A stretch of 64,000 nucleotides of DNA from Gigaspora rosea (taxonomy: Eukaryota > Glomeromycota > Glomeromycetes > Diversisporales > Gigasporaceae): positions 1 through 64,000 of the forward strand of contig QKWP01002135.1 in the NCBI GenBank assembly GCA_003550325.1, in the 5' to 3' direction. The position numbers and the translations under genes are program-made. Below, one piece after another: positions 11,404 through 22,781 of the stretch. A model generated the notes under the pieces. It did not search any database. It was not told the DNA's origin and was given only the letters and a program-made list of their open reading frames with translations. Position 1 is the stretch's first letter, and each line of letters opens with the position of its first letter.

Positions 11404-12519
11404 TTACATATTTCTGAAAGCTCCCTTACTTGAAGAGTATCTATAGAAAGGTATTTCAACAATGAGGTTAAGATCCATTCTGGGCAATATCCAATTCTGA
11501 TTATATGGGTATGCCATAATAGTCCTGTCAGCTGCGACCATACTACTAGTCAAGATATTAAACTCTCTCCCACCGGTATTGATTCTTTCATTAACTTTAT
11601 GTACTGCTTTAATTGTTGTATATTTTTGGGCGACCTCCATAACTGTGTCCGCCCCGAAACTCATTTCCCTGATTCTGTGATCGATTGTATAGCTAGTAAT
11701 AGCCCCTTCACACGCAGCCAAAATAGGGATTACTTCTAATATAAGAGGGTTTGCTACTTCCTTCTCTATAATTATGCCATTTGCGGTTTTCTGTTGCTTT
11801 GTCAAAAGAGCTTATTAGTGGAATTTTCTTTTTCAATAATTGATCCAAGCTTATTACCAAATAATTCATCTTTATCTATTAGTAGAGTATAATTGGACGA
11901 AATGACCTTAAGTGATTGCTGTCTTCTGAGGTTATTTGTATATAACAGAGAGTCCAACAATAAAGACCTTGAATCTTTAAATATAGTCTCAATATATTCC
12001 TATGCCTATAGAGCTTTAGTATCATTATTAGGTTTCGCATTATAAATTGCTCTAAGCGAATTATCCAGTGGTCGAAGGACTGCGGATAATCAATATACAA
12101 TTTTTGCAAGCAGTTTATATGTATTTTAGCTTGTGACAACATAAGTTTCCAAATTCATTTGTCCATTGTTGGTGCCTCATATTTGATTTCTGCATTTCGT
12201 AGCTGGTTTCTAAGTATTTCTGACCTTGAAGTTCTTGAAAGTAAATTATCTTTGTGAATTCTGGTGGGAAGATTAAGCATTCTTTCTGTAGGTACCCAGA
12301 ATTTGTTGTTAAATTGGTTGTGGTCAGAATCTTCTGCATTTTCATTGTATGTTTAACGCATTTCATTGTAGAGTATATCTTCATCCATTCGTATGTTAGC
12401 TGTGGTTTCATCCATATGCCTATCAATTGTAATTTCATTAATTGGTTATCATAATAAATTGTATTGTATTTAGCATGATTGCTGCCAAAATAAAATGGCC
12501 TAATAGAAAGATTAATCAT
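11404..12519 (-). pseudogene. DIRS Gag-side ORF, decayed
   Basis: Two stretches are readable. From 12500 to 12130 one frame gives an acidic, hydrophilic protein with DEDILYNEM, AEDSDHNQFNNKFWVP and ERMLNLPTRIHKDNL, interrupted by stops. From 11805 to about 11425 an open frame contains ILEVIPILAACEGAITSY and YPYNQNWILPRMDLNLIVEI. The last residues of this frame (SKGAFRNM) come from the terminus of the inserted TTA element, so the natural protein continued differently. Position upstream of RT suggests the Gag/linker part of the DIRS-like element. I recognise no domain by sequence alone, so the assignment is by context. Confidence 0.45.
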
Positions 12520-12655
12520 GAGAGAGACATATATATACCAAAAAAAATGATAATATAGTTACATGTATCATTGCACAAATTTTTAAAATTGGAAATTGCT
12601 GCTAATAAAATGGCTGTACTACACATAATATTATATATTAAAGTGAGTGAAATAC
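12486..12655. repeat. DIRS-like inverted terminal repeat (right end)
   Basis: Reverse complement of this block matches the left end region (1245-1480): the GTGTAGTACAGC segment, TTTATTAGCAGCAATTTC, and a stretch containing CAATGATACATGTAACTAT. It marks the 5' side of the minus-strand DIRS-like element. The second hAT element begins only about 50 bp further on. Confidence 0.6.
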
Positions 12656-13416
12656 ATTTGGCCTGTTCTGCATACACATTATGCATCACATAAAGTTGCA
12701 TAATTTGTAGTGATATTACCCGGGTCACAAAATAGTGATCCGGGTTAATAAAGTTCGGGTCAGATACTAACCCGGGTCATAACCCGGATTATACGGGTTA
12801 GCCAATCAGAGCTATCTCCCGTGCGTTTTTATTATCCTAGCCAATCAGCGCAAACTATGTTTCACAACAAAACCGAATCTCCCTTATTCTAGCCAATCAG
12901 CGCAAGCTACGTTTCACTTATGCATAACAGCATAACAAGTGAATAGATTATCGTTTAATTAAAAAAAAAATCTAAAGTCAACCGTCGAAGCAATAAACTT
13001 AGCTTCAACTCGAATATNAGATATAGCATTTATTGCACATGTAATAGATATAGTCCGTTACATTTGTGAAAAACAAAAATGTATAAAAGCGGCCGATGTG
13101 GACCCCAAGTTCAACATCGAGTCTTCATACTCTTTCACTAATAAAAACAGCTATTAACTACACAAATTAAACAATTATTAGTATCCTCATATACTTCTAA
13201 TTGTAGCCTCTTTCGTAATTGCAAATTGCCTTAAATCTTCTTTGTTAAGTTTTATTAAAAAACGCCTTCCGACTTAGATATATCACAGTAACAAAGTGAG
13301 GTTACACAAAGTGTTCACTGTCTAAGATCGCTCTAGTTACCTAATATCTTTGAAGAAGTGGATATAGGATAACAATATTTATTAAAGGAAAATTAATTTA
13401 ATTTTGTAGAGACAAA

Positions 13417-15447
13417 ATGCATGTAAATGAAGGCGATATCAGCTTAGAAATGAGTGATATAGAAATTATGAGTGAAGCGTCGTTACAATCCCCTGGACCG
13501 ACTACACAATCACATACAAATAATCGGCAAAAACAAAAAAGAACTGGAAGATTAGAAGGAAACCCCGTAAAAAAATTTTATTCGTTAGTTTCAGTTAATA
13601 ATATAGAATTTTGGGCTTGTCGCCATAAAAGTTGTATTCCACAGGTGAAATATCGAAAAGATGGATCTACAACAAATTTGTGGCGGCACTTATTGAGTAA
13701 ACATCACCTTTCAAAAGCAATAATAGAAAATGGTCGGGTAAATATCGAATCAAAAAACAATGGCAGCTGTGAATTTCATGTAACTGCGGAACCCTCGCAA
13801 ATAACATTAATTCAGGCATTCAATAAGACAACAAAGTATACACATAATAATCCAAAACAAAAAAAGCTAAATAATAACGTTGCAGCTTTTATTGTTAATG
13901 ACCTCCAGCCATTCTAGGTTCTCGAAGAACCATCATTCAAAAAAATTATTGAAGGGCTTGACCCCCAAATCAATGTACCTAGTAAGGATCGGTTAAAAGA
14001 TATCCTTATCAACGCAGAAGACAGAATTTTGCAAAATGTGCACGATTATGCGCTTGATGATATGGAAATTAGCTATTTGTCGTTCACTACCGATATGTGG
14101 ACTTCTAACAATGGTGATCCATATATCGGATTTACGTTTCATTGGATCAACAGCGAGTTTCACATGAAAGAAATGGTTGGGGAAATTTCGTGTTTTCCGT
14201 ACCCCCATACTGCAGAGCGTCTCGCAAGTAAAATCATTGAAATTCTTCATAACCTTAAACTTAAAAATAAGACTATCTGTGGGACAGTTGATAATGGATC
14301 GAACATTAAGTCTTGTTTAGAAAGGTTAGAACAAAGGCATGGTATATCAAAAATTTTTTGTTTTGGCCATACATTACAACTTGCTATAAACGACGCATTA
14401 AAAGGATGTATTGAAATTTTAAACTTAATCAAAAAATGCAAAGACGTTGTATCTCATTTCAGTGGTAGTCCAAAGCAGAAACAATTCCTTCTAGATGCTC
14501 AAATACAAATGGAGGAGTGGGATAGGCTTCTTTTTGTGGTCCGCGACGTATCAACCAGATGGAACTCTACGTTCTATTTGTTGAAACGATTATCTACTCT
14601 TAAACCGGCGATGTACAAGTATAAGTCACTTTTGGTTGAGTCCAATGAGAATACTTCATTAAGAAGTTACGAAGAAAAAGAACTATCGTCTAGCGAGTGG
14701 GATAAGATAGCCGAATTAGTTGAATTATTGCGACCTTATGAGGTTGCTTCAAAATGGTTGTCTGGTTCTCGGTACCCAACCCTTTCACAAGCATGGTATG
14801 CAATTAACTATATTAAGACGAAAGTTAATTGCATATTAATACATGATGTTGATGTTCAAAAATTTGGAAGGCATCTTTATATGTCAATTCAGACCCGGTT
14901 TCCAACACCAACAAGATTAATTCGACTTGCTACCTTCTTTGATCCACGAACTAAAGATATGCAAGTCTTTACAGAGGAGGAAAAGCACTATACCATTTCA
15001 GAAGCACGCGATGAGTACCGTGAATTAACTAATTTTTATGAATCAAACGATTTGTTAGATAAGGATCATCAATTAGATTTTAGTAACAAAATTTGTAGCG
15101 ATGAAGATATCTTTTTGACAGAAACTACTTATCCTGATGAGGAATCGGTTCAACAAAATAATCCTGAGTGTGAATTTGATTCGTATTTGTTATTGCCAAA
15201 GGTATCAAGTCAAACGAATATACTTCAGTGGTGGGAATCAAGAAAGACTGAATATCCAGCACTCGCAAAGCTTGCCCGCAAGTATTTGTGTATCCCAGCA
15301 ACATCAGTACCATCTGAGCGCCTGTTTTCGTCTGCAGGTCTTACTATTACAGAAAAACGATCAAGGCTTAGTCCTAAGTATGCTGGTACCCTTCTGTTTC
15401 TTAAGGCGGCTCTAAAAATTTGGCCGGATTCTTATGTTTTTGAATAG
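13417..15447 (+). pseudogene. hAT transposase (element 2), one in-frame stop
   Basis: A 676-codon frame from ATG 13417 to the stop at 15447, interrupted only by TAG at 13915-13917; the two halves are in the same frame. Residues about 68-98 form a BED-type zinc finger (FWACRHKSC...LWRHLLSKHH). The catalytic core includes LSFTTDMWTS (first aspartate), ICGTVDNGSNIK (second) and the CFGHTLQLAIND helix. The C-terminus has the classic dimerisation block (LQWWESRKTEYPALAKLA...VPSERLFSSAG). Length is normal for hAT. The stop follows LQPF, where the family usually continues without interruption; CAG-to-TAG is one change away. Either a dead gene or one needing read-through. Confidence 0.85.
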
Positions 15448-15900
15448 ATTTATTGAGAAGGGGGGTTTTTTTTTTTTTAAAAAAAATGCCTTTGGGCTAT
15501 TAAGTTTTTTTTTTCTGTATATAAATGGTTAGTTCTAATAAGAGCTAATTTTATATTGATGTTAATAAAATATAGAACTTTTTGATGTAATTATTACATC
15601 ATTAACTGTCAATTTGAGTTGCGCAATCCTATAATTCGTCAAACTGGTAAAATTAAGCATCTTGCGGCACTTTTTATTTAATGAGTGGGTTGTGTTAATG
15701 GTGGGACTACAGGGTTAAAATTCAACTGTTATACGCTGTGATTTATTAAAACGTATGTGATCCTTTATAAATTATTGAATGCGACAATTAAGTATTATTT
15801 ATTTAACTTTTTATAGTTGCGATTAATAAATTTTGTCTCAATACAATTTTAATTGGTCTATAACTCGACTTAGATATTGTGACTACATAACTCGGTTAGA

Positions 15901-16390
15901 TCAATTTGAATTTACTGAATCGGCAATGGTACTGAATACCAGTAATCTGGATCAACAACTTGCACAATCGCGCACTACGCTGAAACGGGCACGGGAACAA
16001 TTTGATCTCTCCAAAGCTACTTACAAACGTTATCAGGATCTGTTTAATCGGAAAGTCATTTATTTTCGCGAGTAACACAACCCAAAAAAGGGAATTAAAT
16101 TTTTCTAAGTGCGTAATAAAGGGTTAGGGTGTTAGTAAAAAGGACTATGGCAATAGAATAGTGCTTATTATATGCAAAAAAATTTCGTTCCAATTATTTT
16201 TAATTAGTGCGGGTCAATTTGAATTTACTTATTTTCGCGAGTAACAGAACCCCAAAAAAAGGGAATTAAATTTTTCTAAGTGCGTAATAATAGAAGTTTA
16301 GGGTTAGGGCGTTAGTAAAAAGGACTATGGCAATAAAATAATGCTTATTATATGCAAAAATTTCGTTCCCATTATTTTTAATTAGTGCGG
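15901..16390. repeat. Tandem duplication of about 170 bp in the hAT 2 3' region
   Basis: The unit beginning TCAATTTGAATTTACT and running through TATTTTCGCGAGTAACA to TTTAATTAGTGCGG occurs twice: copy 1 at 15901-15916 plus 16061-16213, copy 2 at 16214-16390. Copies are about 90-95% alike by eye. Copy 1 is split by the 144-bp insertion 15917-16060. Confidence 0.8.
15917..16060 (+). other. 144-bp insertion resembling a bacterial efflux adaptor gene
   Basis: Relative to the second tandem copy, 144 extra bases sit cleanly between TTTACT and TATTTT. They are markedly richer in G and C than the flanks and open over all 48 codons. The translation includes SNLDQQLAQSRTTLKRAREQ and FDLSKATYKRYQDLFNRKVI. 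That pattern is typical of the alpha-helical hairpin of bacterial HlyD/RND-type membrane fusion proteins. There is no start, stop or domain around it, so it cannot be a working gene. It may be filler DNA captured at a break, transfer from an endobacterium, or an assembly artefact. Confidence 0.55.
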
Positions 16391-16554
16391 TTTAGATATT
16401 AGTTTTACTTTGCACATGTCAAAATTTGTGCTTTCTGATTGGCCAACCCGTATAACCCGGGTTAGACCAATTTGTGACCCGTGACCCGCATAACCCGTGG
16501 AGTTTTATGACCCGCACGGGTTAGCCTGACCCGGGTAACATCACTAATAATTTG

Positions 16555-17625
16555 GGCCATTTCACATAATAATTCGCACAATATGAGTATACTAGTTTGT
16601 GGCCAATCAAATTGCTCAAAATAGAATAAAAAGCAAAGGTTTAGAACCTATGTATTTTTCACTAGTTAAAACTGTCTTGATCGTTAGCATATGAAAATAA
16701 ACCCGGTTCCAAACCCTATATAGATAGGACAAATAACCAATCACAGCACTTTAAATACATAAACTGCTATATAAAAGACCCAGGTCATATTTTTCAATCA
16801 TAGTGGGCAGCCTAGATACTTTAAAAAAACCATATTTGGTTATTGTAGATTTTGAGTTTCATGCCCGGGTCTAGTACATATGGGTCTTATATCTTGTATA
16901 CGATCAATTTTAATCAATTTTAAGCAGTCTATGTACTGTACACATATACTATATATTTTATACAAAATAAAAAGCTAAATGGATATCTGAGTATTCGCGC
17001 AGTTGTTTAATTATAAATAATATGTTTTTGCATATTTTACATAATTTGTGGTGTAGCGCATAATATGCTGCATATTTTAAGCTAAAAACTTGCATAATTT
17101 ACAGTTTGCCGCATGCATCCTCGCATCATAATCCTACTGATGATGATCCAGATCACGGTACCCAAATTCGACCAATCAGATTGTTTAAACGTGACAGACA
17201 AACATTAAAACTTTAGTAGTATAAATAACGGACATGTATATAACGGAATAGGCGTATAACAGAGTTTAAATATAAAAAATTTCTTATAAATCCGTTATAT
17301 CTGATATATATTAATAAAAAGCTATATAACGAAATTTTAAAATTTTTTAATAGAACCTGATTTTGTTTATACCACGATCATATGATATCAAGTATCTGCA
17401 ACAAGTGTACTTTTTTGATGATCATAGGCATGTTTATGTTTATTGAACAAAAATAGAAATTATGCTATACTTGTATTTTAATCAAAATATCGTTTAAATT
17501 TTATATCGCAAAAAAAAAATTTTTACTATAATAACCCAAAACATTTTTTGCAATTATACATTAAAACAATTTTTACGGGTCCCTGGAATTATATGTAAAA
17601 TTTAGGAAAATATAGCTTTTTGGGT
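16555..17625. other. No gene seen
   Basis: AT-rich intergenic DNA. There is a partial echo of the GCATAATATG/CATATTATGC words also seen near 1170 and 12680. I find no coding frame, RNA gene or bounded element. Confidence 0.4.
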
Positions 17626-17629
17626 TTAT

Positions 17630-18210
17630 TTAATAATAAAAATTCTGTCAATTTAATTTCTGGGAATCATTTGCAACTTCTCTAGCATTCGGAGGTTCTT
17701 ATAAAATTTCAAGGGCGGTTTATAATAAAATGGAAAATATGTATGCTTTTGATTTATTAATTAATAAAATTAGGGTAAGGGTTAGTTATTAATGCTCCTA
17801 GACAGGTTTGAACACTCGTTTTTTGTATTTTTGGCGGTTTTCAAAATTTACGATTTGATTGGCTATCTATCACGTGAACGCACCCTGGTGAAATAATATG
17901 CGGTTTAATACCAATGTTCCGAAGCTTTCCGACGACCACGCTCGTATTTTGTGTTAATTGATTGTCCTTCCGAAACTCTCCGCCAAAACTCGCAATTTGA
18001 TTGGTTCCTGGTCAATTCAATTTCTGCAAAAATGGCAAATTCTGCATTTTGCAGAAAATCATCGTCCCTGTATGCAACTTATAAACAAACAGTGAAAAAA
18101 TAGGCTAACTTCACAATCAAGATTATTTTCCATTTTATTATAAGAACCCCTGAATGCTGAGAAGTTATAATACCCAGAAATTAAATTGACGGATTTTATT
18201 ATTATCTGTT
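17630..18210. repeat. Fold-back element upstream of the DUF262 gene
   Basis: Arms at about 17630-17745 and 18120-18210 are inverted copies, sharing GTCAATTTAATTTCTGGG, AACTTCTC..GCATTC and TTATAATAAAATGGAAAAT words. The right arm ends about 110 bp before the start codon of the DUF262 gene, so the promoter of that gene may lie within the repeat. Confidence 0.6.
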
Positions 18211-18320
18211 ATTAATAAATAACAAATTTTATCATTTCAGCATTTGACCAGCTGATCTGCACGACACTGAAACTGATCTAGTATTTAAACGGTGAATGAA
18301 AATATTTGCTTTAAAACAAC

Positions 18321-20294
18321 ATGACAACAAACCAGTTACCTTTTACAACCGTAGGAATTGAGCTCAATCGGCTCTTTACTGGAGATTACGAATTTCATAT
18401 CCCTGAATATCAACGTCCATATGAATGGACAACTGACAATGCATTCCAGCTAGTTCAGGATGTCTGGGAAGCTTTAGAGAGGCAAGAAAATGATTATTTT
18501 CTTGGCTCAATAGTCCTCGCTTCGAAGGCTTCGAAAGAGTGCGAACCATTTGCTGTCGATATAATAGATGGACAACAACGCATCACCACCATCATCCTAT
18601 TACTCTCGTTGCTGAGATCTATGCAGATTGAGGAAAAATTCACAGATCATATCACCGATCGTCTAACTCAACGAGAAGATCTTCTTACATCACGTGGGAA
18701 GCGACATCGCTTTTTTCCATCTCCGAATATCGGTGGCGATTTCGTAAAATATTTCCTAGATTTCGAAAATTCCTATAAGTTGGTCGATGACATAAATGAT
18801 TTTAATAGGAGCCCAGAAAACCTCGATACTAGTATTAAGGAACCCATCCAGCATATGATGAGGAACTTATTTGTTGTTCACGATTATCTGGAGAAAACAA
18901 TCACTCGACAAAATGTACCTCGATTTATTTACTATATGCTGATGAACCTTCACGTGGTCGTAATCAAAATTAGGTATGGGTTATTATAACTAGAAATTTA
19001 TTCAAAACTGTATGACCTCAATATATATACATCATTATTATTATTATTATAAGGATGAAAAACCAGCATTCAGAATCTTCAGCACTCTGAATGACCGCGG
19101 AAGGCAGCTTTCGGTAATTGACACCTTAAAATATTTGCTTCTCACTCGCGCAACTCCAAGCAGTCGAGAAAATGTGGCGACAGAGTTCAATGGATTTTTA
19201 CAAATGCTCTCCGAGGAACAGTTTATCAATCTCATAACTAAGATATTACCAATTTGCTTTGAAGTCAACTCAATTGTGGAAAATATCGACAAAATTCTTC
19301 AGGATAATGTTGTTACGGCGGAAAATTTTGTCTCCAAATTGTTAGGTCCTTATACGTTGGCGTTCCTTCACGTACTTAACCGGATTGATATTGAACCCCT
19401 TATATGGTTACGTCAATTTAATCAAACTCATCCAACCTGGATGGCACTTGGTGTTGAATATTTTCGACAATACGAAGAAAATAATACGCCTGAACAGCAT
19501 AAAACTTTTTTCCGTGAACTAGAGGTCGTTATGGTATATTTCTTACTCGCTCGACCATTTTGTCTCAACAAAGAAATAACAGAATTTATAAAAAAATGGG
19601 TTCAAAAAGTATGATATTTGTTATGATATTCTATTATACGTTTATATAAAGTTATATTAATTCCTTTCAATTCAGCTTCGGCAAAACCAGATTATTGTAG
19701 ATCCCTCCTCCGGAGATGATATGGATTTAGATCAAATTACGTTTCAACCTTCCGCTGAAATCGGCGAAAGCAAATTCCGAGAAGCAATTTACAAATGCGA
19801 TGTATACAATTATCCTGATATAAGTAAATTCGTTCTTGCCAAGATCAATGGGAAACTAGCGGATCCATATGTCAATGTGCTGTATCCCGAGATTGATATA
19901 ACAATTGAGCATATCTGTCCTCAATCAGCAACACAGCCCGGAAGAATGTCCCCTTGGCGTACCGGTAACTAAATATACATATACTTTGCAACCTAATATT
20001 CATTTTTCACCAACAAATTTTACATATGTATCAGGTCCCACAAGTTGGCATCACACTGTCATTAAAAAATACATGCACAGAGTCGGTAATCTTGTATTGC
20101 TCTCAAGGCCCTCCAACAGTTCGGTCCGAGAAAAGCAATACGATAAAAAATATGACAGATATCGGGATTCCAGTTTTGCGATTACGCAACATCTTACCAA
20201 AAACTTTCCCACATCATTCTCGTCAGAAGATGTGGAAAAGAGGCACACATTCCTTGTCAATACTTTTGTGAAGATCTATTATGACAAGTCATAA
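18321..20294 (+). CDS. DUF262-DUF1524 protein, GmrSD-like, four exons
   Basis: In bacteria DUF262 and DUF1524 together form GmrSD-type (type IV) restriction enzymes: DUF262 is a ParB/sulfiredoxin-like NTPase and DUF1524 an HNH-type nuclease. Exons: 18321-18959, 19054-19608, 19676-19964 and 20035-20294, giving about 580 residues in one frame. DUF262 shows YQRPYEWTTDNAFQLVQDVW, YFLGSIVL and the hallmark VDIIDGQQRITT, then FRIFSTLNDRGRQLS in exon 2. DUF1524 shows ITIEHICPQS and HRVGNLVLLS split over exons 3 and 4. Introns 2 and 3 have clean GTATGA...AG and GTAACT...AG borders. Intron 1 is doubtful: the better-looking donor GTATGG at 18974 breaks the frame, while GTAATC at 18960 keeps it. The gene stands alone. 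Whether it still cuts DNA, or what it does in a fungus, is unknown. Confidence 0.8.
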
Positions 20295-21051
20295 GTTATA
20301 AATAGCATCGCCAACTTAAAATAATTTTGTATATAGATTTTAATAATTTATGCATTATTTAAAAAGTCGATAGTGTAACATGCATTAGAATTTTATTTGA
20401 CTACGCACAATAAAGGATTACATTTACATATTAAATATGAGCTAGTTAAAATAATACTATGCAAATTGATTATTATGCAATAATAAACATTGTTCAGAAG
20501 AATAAAATACATTTACTCTAAAAGTTTTATGTAAATTGGTTAACATTTCATTAATATGTTTTTTTATTTTACGTTTTTTCAAAAAAAATTACAAATTTTT
20601 TAGCTATATTTGTTAATACGTAAAATGAAAAACTGTACTAATAAAAAGTTATCTGATTTGTATAAAAATTTTAGAATAGGTGTATTTTATTTTTCTGAAC
20701 AAATTTATTATTGTATAAAAGTTGATTTAATTAGTAAAATTGTGACTTACTTATATAAGAACTATCTATAATAATATATAAAATTTTTAAAAAATATCTA
20801 TTAAATCACTTTTTATATCAATTATAATTTGTGTTTATATAGAGGTAACCTTTATATAGTTACCAACTGTATGATTATATGGGAGGATAACTGTACAGTT
20901 TTTAGTAGAAGCTACACAAACTTGATAATCTAATTTTTAAAGCTACAATTTAATTGGCTTTTCCTAAATGCAAACCTCCCTAAATACAAATTGTTAGACT
21001 TGTTCCTATAAGTTGCATTTATGGTTTGACTATAACCAGTTAAATTAATAT
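20295..21051. other. No gene seen
   Basis: AT-rich 3' flank of the DUF262 gene. Nothing recognisable apart from possible polyadenylation signals such as AATAAA near 20410 and 20480. Confidence 0.4.
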
Positions 21052-21295
21052 GGGCTGCTGTCAATAGAAATAAGGCAGATTGATATTTTAAAAAAAATTA
21101 ATACCTTAACTTTCACAGCGAATTTTGAGGCTATCTTGATGATTTAATATTCAAAAGAAAGCTTAGATCATAGGCTTTCTTTTGAATATTAAATTATCAA
21201 GATGGCCTCGATATTTATAGAGATATGCACTATGAAATTTAAGGTATTAATTTTTTTAAAATGTCAATCTGCTTTATTTCTATTGACAGCAGCCC
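21052..21295. repeat. Fold-back MITE, 244 bp
   Basis: GGGCTGCTGTCAATAGAAAT at the left is exactly complementary to ATTTCTATTGACAGCAGCCC at the right; the arms continue almost to the centre. The flanks are TTAATAT and ATATTAT, so the duplication could be ATAT but cannot be fixed. No coding capacity. Confidence 0.7.
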
Positions 21296-21835
21296 ATATT
21301 ATAATGAGTTATAAAAGTTTGAAATTTTAACAAAAAATGGATTTTAAATATCTATAAGAATAAAAATAATTAACATAGTAGATAAATATTTTACTATTAA
21401 TTTTGTAATTATATTATCCAATCGGTTTTACTAAATTACACCACCACAATGATTTTCACCAATCAAATTTTTTAAATACAATGTAACATAAAGATTAGGT
21501 GTAATATAAAATTTTTGTTGTTTTGTTATTTTTTTTTAAAAAATACCTTCTAACTCAAAATTTTATCTATGAAACCACCTTTTTTTTTTAAAAAAAAAAA
21601 CCCCCTTGCAAAATTTTACTATATACTATGCCTCACCCTAACCCTAACTATTAACTCTAATTCAACATTTATCAACTTTAACTTTTGTTTATTTTTTTTT
21701 TGTTTATTTTTTTGACATTGATCTTAATGTTACACCGCATACTGGAGTTGAACACCAGTGGTGTGATTTAGTCCTACTGTATCCAATAATAAAACATTTT
21801 GCAAAGATCATATGAAAAATTAAATTTGGTCATAT

Positions 21836-22085
21836 GGGTGGTCAAAAGTAGAAACCAAGGAAATTGTTTCTAAGTAAATTTTTTCTAGACTTTAAATTAA
21901 AATATTTCAACAACTATTAAACCAAACTTAATAAAATTTTTTTTTATTTTAATTTTATATAGTTATAGAATTAAAATAAAAAAAAATTATTAGATTTGGT
22001 TTAATAGTTGTCAAGATATTTTAATTTAAAGTTTTAAAAAAAACTTACTAAAAACAATTTTCTTGGTTTCTACTTTTGACCGCCC
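21836..22085. repeat. Fold-back MITE, 250 bp
   Basis: GGGTGGTCAAAAGTAGAAAC pairs with GTTTCTACTTTTGACCGCCC, and the complementarity runs on through AATATTTCAACAACTATTAA. Centre near 21960. No clear target duplication. Confidence 0.65.
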
Positions 22086-22781
22086 ATAAGATCTTGATTT
22101 ACTATTTACTCAAAAAATCTCTAGTACTATAGAATTATTTTTAAGGCAAAGATCTATAATTGAATTAGTTATATATAAATGAATTAATAAAAAAAGCAAG
22201 TTGCATACTGTATATTCCCAAAATAAGCTACTCTAAAAATAAGCTACTTTCCTGATTTTTTTAAAAATCTTAAAAAATCTATTAGCAGTTGCTATATAAT
22301 AGTTTAAATTTTACTAAGTAATACTATTAAGTAAACTTGTTCAAACATTAAAATACACTTATAACAAAATTTGGTATTATTTGGACAACTTTTTATTAGT
22401 ACATTTTTCAATTTTTCAAAAAATTTAACAATTCAAAAATAAGCTTTTTTTGTATAATTTTTGGCCCAAAAAAGGTAGCTTATTTTTAAAAATAAATGGT
22501 ATCTTTATAACAATTTAAACAGGATATAAATAGGATTTTCTAAACATATGATGCTCAAAAAATTTTTATTGTTTATTAAGATTAGAATTTGATTCTATAT
22601 TAAAATAAGAGTTAAAGAAGATTTAATAGTAAAGTTATTTAAGAAAAGCTTATTGTTAAGCACTAAAGGTGATTTTTTATACTGCTTTTTGAGAAACAAG
22701 TAATTTTTGACAAAGCGAGCAATTGGTTTGAATTTTTCTATTGTGTAATATTATATCAAATTATAATTATTCATTAAATAA

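Larger units (their letters stand above)
5019..11425. mobile_element. TTA-flanked TIR element, expanded by nested insertions
   Basis: The left end GGGAGCTTTCAGAAAT at 5019 and the right end ATTTCTGAAAGCTCCC at 11425 are inverted copies, with further weaker matching inward. Both sides carry TTA (5016-5018 and 11426-11428), a TWA-type 3-bp duplication as in PIF/Harbinger elements. Joining the outer flanks brings the DIRS Gag-side ORF next to the RT with only a one-base frame offset, which supports a single insertion event. The original element was probably a short MITE; its length comes from later insertions (palindrome, MITEs, SINE, hAT). The ends are seen; the history is inferred. Confidence 0.6.
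1191..12655 (-). mobile_element. DIRS-like tyrosine-recombinase retrotransposon, decayed and interrupted
   Basis: Reading the minus strand, the order is a Gag-like/linker ORF (12.5-11.4 kb), reverse transcriptase (5.0-4.07 kb), RNase H (4.0-3.0 kb) and tyrosine recombinase (2.57-1.8 kb). That is the DIRS gene order. The ends are inverted repeats: the stretch containing GTGTAGTACAGC at 1245-1300 recurs reverse-complemented at 12593-12640, and DNA around 1350-1480 is repeated inverted around 12486-12600. There are no LTRs. The body is split by a TTA-flanked element (5019-11425) and by a hAT MITE (3411-3816). Nothing is intact: the RT catalytic YLDD reads YLNG and several frames are needed. Exact outer limits are uncertain by some tens of bases. 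Confidence 0.7.
12708..16546 (+). mobile_element. hAT transposon 2, nearly intact
   Basis: A 3839-bp element. Ends TAGTGATATTACCCGGGTCA and TGACCCGGGTAACATCACTA, with an exact 8-bp duplication ATAATTTG on both sides (12700-12707, 16547-16554). Subterminal DNA is packed with ACCCGGGTT-like words in both orientations, presumably transposase binding sites. It holds one transposase frame with a single stop and a duplicated 3' non-coding unit. The perfect duplication and the single lesion suggest a younger insertion than hAT 1. Two further non-autonomous hAT elements in this window (24482-25122, 40835-42278) have similar termini. Confidence 0.9.

Noticed and set aside
13018..13018. Single ambiguous base (n), also at about 43609
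   Set aside because: A sequencing or assembly uncertainty, not a biological feature.
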